Position numbers and translations under genes: made by a program. A DNA stretch of 64,000 bases from Treponema sp. (lineage in GTDB: Bacteria; Spirochaetota; Spirochaetia; Treponematales; Treponemataceae): the NCBI GenBank assembly GCA_017940255.1, contig JAGAZB010000009.1:177167-241166 (forward strand). Reading direction: 5' to 3'. The stretch's first letter is position 1, and the number at the start of each line of letters is the position of its first letter. Below the pieces are notes generated by a model. That model saw only the letters and a program-made list of their open reading frames with translations, was not told the DNA's origin and made no database searches. This document shows positions 52,790 to 61,693 of this stretch, one piece after another.

Positions 52790-52925
52790 ATTTTCTGGAG
52801 GTTCCCGCTCCATCACTTTGTTCCGTCGCGGTCGGCTGTTTCGCCCTTCGCTAACGCTCATCCTCCTCACTCGTTCGCTCGCAATGCTCGCTCTCTCGTT
52901 GCGGTGGACTACGGGGCTCCATAGC
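52790..52925. repeat. GC-rich intergenic segment with repeated GCGAG/GCGAA motifs
   Basis: The 136 bp between ilvC and the GH5 gene are denser in G/C than the surroundings and made of short recurring motifs (CTCGTTCGCTCGCAATGCTC, TTCGCTAACGC). Ends GGAGG...CTCC and GGAGCCCC are complementary at short range. The CGAGCGA/GCGAGCA content resembles copy A of the in-gene repeat. No gene. Confidence 0.5.
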
Positions 52926-52945
52926 CTAACCTGATTCTTACGGAA

Positions 52946-54322
52946 TTAATCTGAAGTATAGCTTTCACCGTATACTGCAAGCATCATAGCTTCTATCATT
53001 GTTGGAAAATACCATGTATTTTCGTTTCTATTATAATAGCCATGACATTCACCGCTGGAAATATTTCCGCCATTTGCAACTGTTACCATATTATCCCAGA
53101 GAACTACAGGAATATAGGCTTCTAAAGCCTTTGTAAAATAGTAAGTAGCCCATGCAACTCTATCAGAAAGGTTGTTTTTATCAGAAGCGCTTGCTTCTCC
53201 CATGACAACTCCGATTCCATTGTCGGTGTAGTTTGTTTTCAGATATGAAAAGATTGAATCCAGAGAGGTTTTGTCGGCAGAATCGAATGTTGTGTCTGTC
53301 GTATCACTCATTGCAAATGCATATGGAGAATATGCATGAGCCGAAAGAATGAGTTTGTCTGTTGCTGTGTCGGTTGGCATTGTATAAAGTGCAAGCATTG
53401 AATTGTCAGAACCACTCGCAGCATAACCTGGAACCATAAGATATCTGTCTTCATTTCCAGAAACAGCACGGATTGCATCTATAGCAACCTTTTCGTATGC
53501 AGTGATAACTTCAAATACAGCCGAATTATTTGTCCACCATTCGTTACCTGTCCATTCTCCTCCAATATCTCGAGGTTCATTAAGAACTTCAAAAACAAGG
53601 CGATTATCGTAGCTTGCAAAGGTTGTAGCAATCTGTGTCCAGATTTTTTCTATATATGATTTAGATTTTGTCTGAATTGTTGAATTATCAGTGAGTGCAA
53701 ATCCGTAATAGTCTGTCATTTTAGAGATAGCCATGTTGTCATGATGAATATTAATGATTACACACATATTCTGATTGTAGGCATAATCAACAACTTCTTT
53801 TACGCGAGCCATCCATGAAGAATCAATTGTGTAGTTTGAGGTATCTGTGATATGGTTGTGCCAGCTTACAGGAATACGAATTGTTTTGAATCCTGCATTT
53901 TTAATTGCTGTTATCATAGCTTTTGTAGTTTTGGGCATTCCCCAGTTTGTTTCTGTGTTATTTCCTGCATTGTTTGTCCAATGGAAAGTACCGTTATCAT
54001 CTGTGTAATCAGTTGTGGCATCTAGTGTGTTTCCTAGATTCCAACCAATGGCCATGTTTTGAGCCATTGCTACAGATGTGGAACCAATTTCAAAGTCTCC
54101 AACTTGTGCTTTTGGAACGTTAGTGTCGTTATTTTCCTCTTCCTCGTTCTGTTCCTCTTCTTCATCATTTTCTGTAGTTTCTTTTTGTGTTCCACTTGTC
54201 TTTTCTGTGTTTGTGCCATTTGAAGTGTCTGATGAAGTGTCATTTGAAGAATGCTTGCATCCGGTAGAAAAAAGTAATCCTACAGTAAGGATTAATCCAA
54301 GTACTAATTTGAGTTTTTTCAT
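52946..54322 (-). CDS. GH5 endoglucanase (cellulase) lipoprotein
   Basis: About 458 residues from ATG 54322 (AAGGAG site); the longer frame to 54355 is unsupported. The signal MKKLKLVLGLILTVGLLFSTGC has a lipobox (STGC). A 50-residue acidic linker (ENDEEEEQNEEEENND) precedes a GH5 catalytic domain: NMAIGWNLGNTLDA, FKTIRIPVSWHNHI, VIINIHHDN (conserved His), RLVFEVLNEPRDIGG with the acid/base Glu, LILSAHAYSPYAF, and IGVVMGEASASDK with the nucleophile Glu. Together these are diagnostic of GH5 beta-1,4-glucanases. It is anchored in a membrane and would release cello-oligosaccharides for GH94. Confidence 0.94.
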   Translation of the reverse strand: MKKLKLVLGLILTVGLLFSTGCKHSSNDTSSDTSNGTNTEKTSGTQKETTENDEEEEQNEEEENNDTNVPKAQVGDFEIGSTSVAMAQNMAIGWNLGNTLDATTDYTDDNGTFHWTNNAGNNTETNWGMPKTTKAMITAIKNAGFKTIRIPVSWHNHITDTSNYTIDSSWMARVKEVVDYAYNQNMCVIINIHHDNMAISKMTDYYGFALTDNSTIQTKSKSYIEKIWTQIATTFASYDNRLVFEVLNEPRDIGGEWTGNEWWTNNSAVFEVITAYEKVAIDAIRAVSGNEDRYLMVPGYAASGSDNSMLALYTMPTDTATDKLILSAHAYSPYAFAMSDTTDTTFDSADKTSLDSIFSYLKTNYTDNGIGVVMGEASASDKNNLSDRVAWATYYFTKALEAYIPVVLWDNMVTVANGGNISSGECHGYYNRNENTWYFPTMIEAMMLAVYGESYTSD

Positions 54323-54327
54323 AAAGA

Positions 54328-54344
54328 ACTCCTTGTGTAAGGCC
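54328..54344 (-). repeat. 5'-leader segment shared with the TRAP permease gene
   Basis: Minus strand GGCCTTACACAAGGAGT, one base longer than GGCCTTACACAGGAGT upstream of the TRAP permease gene (63766-63751). It includes the ribosome-binding site. GGCGGCC lies just upstream in both places. Confidence 0.6.
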
Positions 54345-54423
54345 TCCCTGTGCATTGTGGCGGCCTGCGTTTAGTTTTCTCCGTCCAAAATAAATCTTAT
54401 AATGACTTTACTCTGTTTGCAAC

Positions 54424-54452
54424 TTGAGAAAATATACTTTTCATATTATATT
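54424..54452 (+). promoter_or_regulatory. Promoter of the 54463 gene: TTGAGA-17-TATATT
   Basis: TTGAGA (54424-54429), 17 bp, TATATT (54447-54452), then 10 nt to the ATG at 54463. The TTG of the -35 box can be mistaken for a start codon. Confidence 0.65.
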
Positions 54453-54462
54453 TTTAGTAATT

Positions 54463-56037
54463 ATGAAAGCTCGAACAATTCCCCTTTTATTTCTATTTGT
54501 CATTTTAATTTTGGGAGCTGCCTTTTTTTTATCACAAAAGTTGATCGGCGGAAATTCCGAAAGACAGTTTACACGAGCAAAAATTGTATCTCCAAAAACA
54601 GCATCTTCTGAATCAGATGAAAGTGAACACGTTTCTTCGGGAATAGAAGCAGAAAAATACGAAACTTTTGTTCCTCTTCTTTCTGGTGAAACTCTGCTCA
54701 GTACCCTTACAATTGATATAAATAACGATGGTTATGATGATGAAGTTATTGTCATCAGACGAGCAGATGCTCAGACAATTTTTATTGTTCCGGCAGTTTT
54801 AAATCCTGATACTGGAAATTATACCCGTTTGGAACTGATTTCTACTCCTTTTACCCGAATGCGTACCTTTTCTTATACAGGAATGGATGTTACAGGTGAA
54901 CACAAAAACGCTTTGATTTATCAGGGTGTTGATAATGATGGAAACTATGTGATGGAAATCCTGCATTGTGTTTCGGAAGGTGGAAGTCATAAAATGGTTT
55001 CTATCGGAAAATTTTCTTGTGACGGAACTGTATTTATTCAGCAGGTGGAACGTTCTGAATCTTATGAGCTTTCCCTTTCTAAAGGAGAAAGTTTTTCTGT
55101 CTGGGTGTATAAATCAGACAGGGCAGAAGGTGATACGGAAACTTCGGCAGCCGCATTGAATCAGATTCAGCAGGAATATAGATGGAATCCAAGTTTGCAG
55201 CATTATACACTTGCCCAGGAAATTAAGGTTACTGCCGGCCGTCTTGCTGCCAAGGAACTTTCCCGCATCCAGGACGGCACCGTAGAAACCTTCGGCGCTT
55301 TTTTGAGCGGCCTCTGGTATAAAACTTCAAATACAGACGGAAATATCCGTTATCTTTTCTTTGATTACGACAACAACGAAATTATTCAGCTGGTTTCTGA
55401 TGTACAGGAAGTTTATGAATGGGAAGACAGTAAACTTCGTCATAATGGTATTTACCTTACTGCGGTAAATGCAGATATCATGAGTCTTACCCGTCGTTTT
55501 GATATTTCGCTTGTTAATATTGATGAAATAAAAGTGTCTTTGCGTGATTCGGTAAACCTGCTGATTAAAGAAAATACCATGTGGGATGGCGAATATAAAA
55601 AGATGAGTTTGCAGAGCACTTTTGACAGCGGCACAAAAGATTTGATGCTGGAACGTTATGCAAAACAGCTTCTGGAACCGGCCGGCTGGACTTCATCAGA
55701 TTCTTCTGTTTCTTTTAATTTTGAAGGAAGGCGCTATTCTTTTGTTTCTGCAGATTTCCAGGATTACGGAGTGTATTCTCTTCAGAAAATCGGCGAAAGT
55801 TATGTAATTCAGTTCTGTCCTGATTCTGAAACTTCTAAGTTGAATGAATATTATGAGCTTTTCTTTGGCACAAAAATTGTAACGGAAACTGTTCGCGGGC
55901 GAACTGTAGAAAAATCTGTTACTGATTACAATGTGATTATGTTTACGCCTGTTGTAATCACTCCAACTGAATGTTTTTCAACAGAAGGCAAGTCTTATAC
56001 AATGTCAGTTAAAGTTTTAGGTAATGACATATTATAG
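54463..56037 (+). CDS. Exported or membrane-anchored protein, pallilysin-related type, 524 aa
   Basis: The N-terminus MKARTIPLLFLFVILILGAAFFL is a signal anchor without lipobox. Downstream come a Ser/Glu-rich spacer (about 45-65), and a region starting YETFVPLLSGETLLSTLTIDINNDGYDDEVIVI, an integrin-like DxNxDGxxDE calcium loop, as in proteins annotated as pallilysin-related adhesins of treponemes. The rest is beta-rich with NIRYLFFDYDNNEIIQL and FEGRRYSFVSADFQDYGVYSL. No HExxH protease motif is seen. The gene is followed after 23 nt by alaS. Assignment to the adhesin group is by memory of treponeme proteins and uncertain. Confidence 0.6.
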   Translation: MKARTIPLLFLFVILILGAAFFLSQKLIGGNSERQFTRAKIVSPKTASSESDESEHVSSGIEAEKYETFVPLLSGETLLSTLTIDINNDGYDDEVIVIRRADAQTIFIVPAVLNPDTGNYTRLELISTPFTRMRTFSYTGMDVTGEHKNALIYQGVDNDGNYVMEILHCVSEGGSHKMVSIGKFSCDGTVFIQQVERSESYELSLSKGESFSVWVYKSDRAEGDTETSAAALNQIQQEYRWNPSLQHYTLAQEIKVTAGRLAAKELSRIQDGTVETFGAFLSGLWYKTSNTDGNIRYLFFDYDNNEIIQLVSDVQEVYEWEDSKLRHNGIYLTAVNADIMSLTRRFDISLVNIDEIKVSLRDSVNLLIKENTMWDGEYKKMSLQSTFDSGTKDLMLERYAKQLLEPAGWTSSDSSVSFNFEGRRYSFVSADFQDYGVYSLQKIGESYVIQFCPDSETSKLNEYYELFFGTKIVTETVRGRTVEKSVTDYNVIMFTPVVITPTECFSTEGKSYTMSVKVLGNDIL

Positions 56038-56052
56038 AAAAAATGCTATAAT
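56024..56052 (+). promoter_or_regulatory. Promoter of alaS: ATGACA-17-TATAAT, leaderless
   Basis: ATGACA (56024-56029) within the end of the preceding gene, 17 bp, TATAAT (56047-56052), 8 nt, ATG at 56061. No ribosome site. Confidence 0.7.
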
Positions 56053-56060
56053 ATTTCGCT

Positions 56061-57890
56061 ATGAACGCTAACGAACTTCGCTCAAAATATATTGAGTTCT
56101 TTAAAAGTAAAAATCATGTTGAAATTTCATGACAGTCTTTAATTCCTGAAAATGACCCTTCTGTTTTGTTTACAATGGCGGGTATGCACCCACTCGTTCC
56201 TTATTTGCTTGGTGAAAAACACCCTGCCGGAACCCGTCTTACTGACTATCAGAAATGTATTCGTACTGGTGATATTGAAGAAGTTGGTGACCCATCACAT
56301 CTTACTTGTTTTGAAATGCTGGGTAACTGGTCACTTGGCGATTACTTCAAAAAAGAATCTATTGCATTTTCTTATGAATTTTTAACAAGTCCAAAATGGC
56401 TTGCATTGGATCCTAAAAAGATTTCTGTAACTGTTTTTGCAGGTGATGAAAACGCTCCTCGCGATGAAGAAGCTGCAGGCTATTGGAAAGAAAACGGCAT
56501 GCCAGAAGATAAAATTGCTTACCTTCCTGCAAGCGATAACTGGTGGGCAGCTGGTCCAACTGGTCCTTGTGGTCCTGATACAGAAATTTTCTACTGGGTT
56601 GGCGAAGGCTTGCCACCTGTAGGTTCAAACAAGGGTACAGACAGCGCAAACTGGATGGAAATCTGGAACAACGTATTCATGCAGTACAACCGCGTAGATG
56701 AAAAGACTCTTCTTCCTCTTGAAAAGAAGAATGTAGATACTGGTATGGGGCTTGAACGCACAAACTGTATCCTTCAGGGAAAAACATCAGTTTACCTTAC
56801 AGAAGTTTTCCAGCCAATCATTAAGACAATTGAAAATCTTTCTGGATATAAATATGGCACAGAAGAAGAAAAGGATAAGTCAGTTCGTATTATTGCTGAT
56901 CACACACGTTCTTCTGTATTCATTCTTGGAGACCAGAGAGGTGTTACTCCAGACCGCGTTGGTGCTGGTTACGTTCTCCGCCGCCTTATTCGCCGTGCAG
57001 TTCGTCACGGAATGAAGCTGGGAATCGAAAAGGATTTCATGGCAGAAGTTGCTGCTACTGTAATTGAAAACTTCAAAAACGCTTATCCTGAATTGGAACA
57101 GAACCGCGAAAAGGTTTACAAAGAGCTTACAGCAGAAGAAGCAAAGTTCCGCCAGACTCTCAAGAAGGGTGAAGCAGAATTCCAGAAGCTTCTTCCAAAT
57201 CTTATGAAGAATCCTAAAAAGATTATCAGCGGTAAAGTTGCTTACAATCTTTATGAAACATACGGCTATCCTCTTGAACTTACTCAGGAACTTGGAGCAG
57301 AAAACGGCTTTACAGTAGACGTTGAAGGCTTTAAGGAAGCTGAACGCAAACATCAGGAAGCTTCAAAAACTCTTGATGCAGGTTCAGCAAAGGGTGGTCT
57401 TGCAGAACAGTCTGAAATCACCACAAAATACCATACTGCAACACATCTTTTGCAGCAGGCTCTGGTAAACGTTCTTGGTGACCAGGTTGCTCAGAAAGGT
57501 TCAAACATCAACAATGAACGTATGCGTTTTGACTTCACTTTTGAACGCCCTATGACTAAAGAAGAAATTCAGAAGGTTGAAGACATTGTAAACGAAAAAA
57601 TTAAGGAAGATTTGCCTGTTACAATGGAAGTTATGCCTCTTGAACAGGCTAAAGCGTCTGGTGCCCGCGCCCTCTTTACTAATAAATATGGTGAAGATGT
57701 AAAGGTTTATACAATCGGCCGTGATACTAAATCAGACTGGTTCAGTAAGGAAGTTTGTGGTGGACCTCATGTTCAGCACACTGCTCAGATTGGTGAATTC
57801 AAGATTCAGAAGGAACAGTCTTCTTCTGCAGGTGTTCGCCGTATCCGCGCTGTAATTACTCCTGGTACAGGTCTCCCTTTGGATAAATAA
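56061..57890 (+). CDS. alaS: Alanyl-tRNA synthetase, short spirochaete form, with in-frame TGA at codon 24
   Basis: From the ATG at 56061 the frame encodes MNANELRSKYIEFFKSKNH, a normal AlaRS start, then VEIS, TGA (56130-56132) and, in the same frame, QSLIPENDPSVLFTMAGMHP and the rest to 57890 (610 codons with stop). AlaRS proteins usually have Gly at the TGA position. The catalytic domain (RTGDIEEVGD, NWSLGDYF) and the editing domain zinc ligands (HTATH, and CGGPH) are intact. The C-terminal C-Ala/DHHA1 domain is absent, as in other treponemal and Borrelia AlaRS of about 600 aa. If the TGA is real, translation could only resume at 56166 (TTG) or 56175 (ATG), losing the first 35-38 residues. 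Confidence 0.9.
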
Positions 57891-57966
57891 ATTGTAACCT
57901 TGGGCTATGTCCATTGTTATAGAAATAGGGAACAAAAAAACAGATATTAAATTAAAGGATTTATAA

Positions 57967-59052
57967 ATGAAAAAAATAGCACTTTCTTTAGCAGTTTTAT
58001 TTCTTGCAGCCGCTTCAGTTTTTGCGCAGGCAGATTTGCAGGTACTTGCTATCGTTAAATTAAACAAAAACGAGTCAATTACTGTAAAGCAGTTAAAAAG
58101 CAGAGTGAATATTTATCAGAAGCAGACAAAAACTCCACTTACACTGGAACAGAAGCACATGGTATTAGACAATCTGATTGAAGAACGTCTTATGTACCAG
58201 GCTGCCCAGAAAGCTGGTATTTCTATTCCAGACAGCTATGTTGATCAGTACTTTGCACAGGCAATGAGTCAGTCTGTTGGAATGAATGTTACAGAAAAGC
58301 AGCTTGCAGAAATTGTTCAGAAAACTCAGGGAATTACTCTGGATGAACTTTTGGTTCGTGATGTTGGAATGAATGCTGTTGATTACAAGGCTTACCTTAA
58401 AACTCAGCTTATGATTCAGCAGTATGTTGTTCAGCAGAATCAGGCTGCGCTCCAGAAAGTTGCTGCTACAGATGAAGAAATCCGTTCTGCATACCAGAGT
58501 CAGAAGAGTCAGTTTGTATGGAATGATATGATGAAGGTTCTTCTTGTTGTTGTTCCAAAGGGAAACGATGCAGATTACGCAAAGCTTAAGCTTAATGATT
58601 ATTTGAATAAATATAAAGAAAAGAAGATTACTTCTGAACAGCTTGCATTGCAGTCTGAAGCAGAAGGTTCCGGATACCAGGCTGGCGAAATCATTGTTCC
58701 AATGAATGAACCATCTGCAAATGGTATTGGAATGACATTTGCAAATCTTCAGGTACTTTTCACTCAGAATGAAGGATTTGTTTCTGACATCAACGAAACA
58801 GAAAAAGATTACCGTTTTATTGCAATTCTTAAAAAATACAATGCTAAGTTACTTGAATTGTTTGATCCATGTCAGCCGGATTCTACAATAACAGTTTACG
58901 AATACATTCGTACACTGCTCACTCAGCAGAAACAGTCACAGTTTGTTCAGAAAGCTGCCCAGGATCTTTCAAAATCTTATAATACTGCAGAAAATGTAGA
59001 GATGAAGAAAACTGGTGCCGCATTGGATAAGCTCCTGGAATGGGGGGAATAA
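57967..59052 (+). CDS. SurA/PpiC-like periplasmic chaperone
   Basis: 361 residues with a signal peptide (MKKIALSLAVLFLAAASVFA, cleavage after FAQ). The N-terminal SurA-like helical region starts VKLNKNESITVKQLKSRVN and includes VLDNLIEERLMYQAAQKAGI, the pattern of SurA_N chaperone domains. The following part (about 180-300; WNDMMKVLLVVVPKGNDADYA) replaces a canonical parvulin catalytic centre, and conserved parvulin residues are not obvious, so chaperone rather than isomerase activity is more likely. In Treponema pallidum, as remembered, a comparable protein (Tp1016) also lies next to alaS. It runs into nusB with a 3-nt gap. Confidence 0.8.
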   Translation: MKKIALSLAVLFLAAASVFAQADLQVLAIVKLNKNESITVKQLKSRVNIYQKQTKTPLTLEQKHMVLDNLIEERLMYQAAQKAGISIPDSYVDQYFAQAMSQSVGMNVTEKQLAEIVQKTQGITLDELLVRDVGMNAVDYKAYLKTQLMIQQYVVQQNQAALQKVAATDEEIRSAYQSQKSQFVWNDMMKVLLVVVPKGNDADYAKLKLNDYLNKYKEKKITSEQLALQSEAEGSGYQAGEIIVPMNEPSANGIGMTFANLQVLFTQNEGFVSDINETEKDYRFIAILKKYNAKLLELFDPCQPDSTITVYEYIRTLLTQQKQSQFVQKAAQDLSKSYNTAENVEMKKTGAALDKLLEWGE

Positions 59053-59055
59053 TCA

Positions 59056-59499
59056 GTGTCTAGAAGAAAAGGAAGAATACTGGCATTTCAGGCTTTGTAC
59101 TCTTGGGATGTAAGCAAGTCATCATTAGATGATCTTCTTACATTCACTTGGTTGCAAAAAGATTCAGAAATTGAAGCAGGTGTAGAAGCTGCTGAACCAG
59201 ATGAAAATGCCAAAGATGAACGCACATTCGCAAGTTTTATTATTTCTGGAACAATTTCTCATATTGATGAAATTGACAAAGTGATTACAGAACATCTTTC
59301 TGCAAACTGGAGTTTTGACAGAATTAATAAAGTTGCCCTGGCAATCTTGCGTACAAGCACTTATGAAATTATGTACCAGAAAGATATTAGTCCAAAAATT
59401 GTAATTGACGAAGCGGTAAATATCGCTAAAAATTATGGTACGGACGATTCTTACAAGTTTATAAATGCTATTCTTGATAAAATAGGAAAAAATGAATAG
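59056..59499 (+). CDS. nusB: Transcription antitermination factor NusB
   Basis: 147 residues. The arginine-rich RNA-binding start SRRKGRILAFQALYSWDV (about 2-19) and the C-terminal all-helical conserved block WSFDRINKVALAILRTSTYEIMY...PKIVIDEAVNIAKNYG...YKFINAILDKI are diagnostic. NusB with NusE binds boxA for rRNA antitermination. The start codon is GTG at 59056 and the stop overlaps the next gene start (59492 inside nusB). A poorly conserved insertion, about residues 35-55 (EAGVEAAEPDENAKDE), separates the two halves. Confidence 0.92.
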   Translation: MSRRKGRILAFQALYSWDVSKSSLDDLLTFTWLQKDSEIEAGVEAAEPDENAKDERTFASFIISGTISHIDEIDKVITEHLSANWSFDRINKVALAILRTSTYEIMYQKDISPKIVIDEAVNIAKNYGTDDSYKFINAILDKIGKNE

Positions 59500-61345
59500 G
59501 AAATTTTCTGTTCGATTTTTATTTTCTTTATCACTTCTTTTTTTGCTCTGCCTTAGTTCTTGCAGCTTGAAGGCAGAGCAAAAGTCTTTAACAAGCCAGT
59601 TTGAAGTAGTTGATGCTTTAATTTCACAAAATCAGTTACCTTCAGCATTAAAAGAACTTAAAAAAATAGAAAAGAACGCTTTTGATTCCTGGTCTTATAT
59701 TGGAATTTATAAGCGTTATGCTCGCTTGGGGCAGACAAATTCAGCTGAAAAAATACTCAAAAAGGCACTGAAGAAAAATTCAGATAACGAAGAACTTTTG
59801 GCTGTTTATTCTAATTTCTTATTAAGACATAATCGTTTAGAAGATGCTTCAAAATATACAGAAAAACTGCGTGGAACAAAATATGCTTCTCTCAATTCAG
59901 AAGTTTTTTTAAGAAATGCGCTTGCCTCAAATCTTGCTTCCGGTACTTCTTTTTATAACGATGAAAACTTTTATCAGATTTATCTGGATGCATATAAAGG
60001 TTCCCGCAATCCTGTCTGGCTCAGGAACTGTGCTGTCTGCAATCTGGTACGGGGTTTTTATGATGCCGCAGTTTCCATTGTTCCGGAAGCCTACGCAGAT
60101 GTAGACGATGCCTTTTTCTGGGCTCTTGTTCAGTATGACAGCGGCCGTTTTTATGAATGTCTGGATTCTGCCGAAAAAGCAAAAAGTCTCTTAAAAAATT
60201 ATTCTGATAAATCTCGTTTTAAGACAAGCGATATTCAGCTTGCAGCCCTTGAGTCTGATTCTTATATGGCAGTTTCCGATATAGAAAAGTCTGAATTATC
60301 ACGCCGCGACATTGTAATGAATCTTGATTCGCTTACGGTTAGAAAGGATGATGAAGACACTCTGCCGGTTCTTGTATTAAACAGTGCAATCTGGGCTCGC
60401 AATCAGGGGCTTGATGAACGCTGTGCAGATCTTTTATTTTACATGGTAAACCGCTGGGAAAATTATACTCCTTCTATTATCTTATATTCCGATTTTGCTT
60501 ATACCTCTAATCTTCAGAGAAAAGAAGATGACGAAATTCTTGCTTTAAGACGGGCTGGTATTTCTTCTCTGGAAATGACTGAGTACGATAACCGAAGAAA
60601 AATTCCTTTAAGTGATGCAGTTTATCGTATTGAAAAGGCTTATGCCGTAACAAAAGATCCTTATTTGAGTATTGCCAAACTGGATTTACATTACAAAATG
60701 AATCCTGAAATTGCTTCCAGCGAAAAAACTCGTGATTTGTGGGTAATTTTGGAAGACAGTTATGATGAAAATGAAAAGTTTAAAACTCTCCTTGTTCAGT
60801 ATGGCTTAAATTTCCTTTTGAGAACTAAACAGTATGAAGATGCATATCATCTTTTTACAAGATATATAGAAGACGTAAACGTTGTACTTTTAGGAACTAA
60901 TGAGCAGGACCTTTTTTCATGGGATTCTTTTGTAGAAAATCTGCGTTTGTATGATATTTCAATAGTAGAATTTGCTGCCTGGTTTGCCGCCTATTATCAC
61001 ATGCGCGATGAGGCAATAAGACTTTTCGAATACTGTGTTTATGAAAGCGGCGGTATTTTGGAAGAAGGTTTTATTTCTCCAAATGTATCTATTGCTTCAT
61101 GTATGAATCTGGCTGAAATTTATGTTTCTGAGCATCAGAAAGATAAAGCACTGGATTTGTATGGAAGAGCAGCTGGTCGGGAGGCCAGAAATTCTGTACG
61201 TTCAGAGATTTTTTACAGAATTGCAAGAATTTATGCATCACAGGGGGATAATAAAAATGCCCTCCGTTCTGCAGAATACGCTTCAAATCTGTATCCCGAA
61301 AACGCAAGGGCATCTTTATTAAAAGATAAACTTAGCAGTCATTAG
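59492..61345 (+). CDS. TPR-repeat lipoprotein, 617 aa
   Basis: Signal MNRKFSVRFLFSLSLLFLLCLSSC with a lipobox (LSSC). The mature protein is all-helical with TPR-like units: an N-terminal block (about 40-130; LPSALKELKKIEKNAFDSW, SAEKILKKALKKNSDNEELL) and a C-terminal block (about 550-617; KALDLYGRAAGREARNS, ALRSAEYASNLYPENARAS). TPR lipoproteins commonly scaffold envelope complexes. The gene overlaps nusB by 8 nt and its stop overlaps the convergent groES stop by 4 nt. In the T. pallidum genome, as remembered, a similar TPR gene also lies between nusB and groES. Confidence 0.75.
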   Translation: MNRKFSVRFLFSLSLLFLLCLSSCSLKAEQKSLTSQFEVVDALISQNQLPSALKELKKIEKNAFDSWSYIGIYKRYARLGQTNSAEKILKKALKKNSDNEELLAVYSNFLLRHNRLEDASKYTEKLRGTKYASLNSEVFLRNALASNLASGTSFYNDENFYQIYLDAYKGSRNPVWLRNCAVCNLVRGFYDAAVSIVPEAYADVDDAFFWALVQYDSGRFYECLDSAEKAKSLLKNYSDKSRFKTSDIQLAALESDSYMAVSDIEKSELSRRDIVMNLDSLTVRKDDEDTLPVLVLNSAIWARNQGLDERCADLLFYMVNRWENYTPSIILYSDFAYTSNLQRKEDDEILALRRAGISSLEMTEYDNRRKIPLSDAVYRIEKAYAVTKDPYLSIAKLDLHYKMNPEIASSEKTRDLWVILEDSYDENEKFKTLLVQYGLNFLLRTKQYEDAYHLFTRYIEDVNVVLLGTNEQDLFSWDSFVENLRLYDISIVEFAAWFAAYYHMRDEAIRLFEYCVYESGGILEEGFISPNVSIASCMNLAEIYVSEHQKDKALDLYGRAAGREARNSVRSEIFYRIARIYASQGDNKNALRSAEYASNLYPENARASLLKDKLSSH

Positions 61346-61617
61346 TCTGTAATTACTGCAATAATGTCATTCATCTTAAGAATAAGGTGGTCTTCACCAT
61401 CAATCTTAATAGGTGTTCCTGAATACTTATCGTACATAATTCTATCACCCTTTTTAATAGTGATTTTTACATCGTCTGTACCAGGTCCTACTTCAACAAC
61501 TGTTGCAGTCTGAGTTTTTTCCTGAGCTGCTTCTGGAATAATAATTCCGCTTGTTGTTTTTGTTTCAGCCTTGTCATTCTTAACAAGTACACGGTCAGCT
61601 AATGGTTTAATTTTCAT
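61342..61617 (-). CDS. groES: Co-chaperonin GroES
   Basis: 91 residues, normal GroES. The mobile-loop stretch ETKTTSGIIIPEAAQEKTQTA (about 18-38) and the roof/core VEVGPGTDD...KKGDRIMYDKYSGTPI are present. GroES caps GroEL for protein folding. No groEL gene follows here, and no CIRCE (TTAGCACTC-N9-GAGTGCTAA) operator is present in the 76-bp upstream gap, so the heat-shock regulation differs from that of many bacteria. Its stop codon overlaps that of the TPR gene on the other strand. Confidence 0.96.
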   Translation of the reverse strand: MKIKPLADRVLVKNDKAETKTTSGIIIPEAAQEKTQTATVVEVGPGTDDVKITIKKGDRIMYDKYSGTPIKIDGEDHLILKMNDIIAVITD

Positions 61618-61693
61618 ATTTTATTGCACCTCTATTTAATTTTTAAGTTTATATCTAAAATAATAAAATTTACCTCTTATCGTCAAGCAAAAT

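Noticed and set aside
54424..54462. TTG start at 54424 for the pallilysin-like gene
   Set aside because: The TTG is part of a well-spaced -35 box (TTGAGA-17-TATATT); the ATG at 54463 begins a proper signal anchor.
56130..56132. TGA in alaS read as selenocysteine or as glycine under an alternative code
   Set aside because: The position is normally Gly, no Cys-like catalytic role is known there, no convincing stem-loop follows within the usual distance, and TGA clearly acts as a stop in other genes here (8290-8292, 21847-21849).
61618..61693. CIRCE operator before groES
   Set aside because: The inverted repeat TTAGCACTC/GAGTGCTAA was looked for and is not present.
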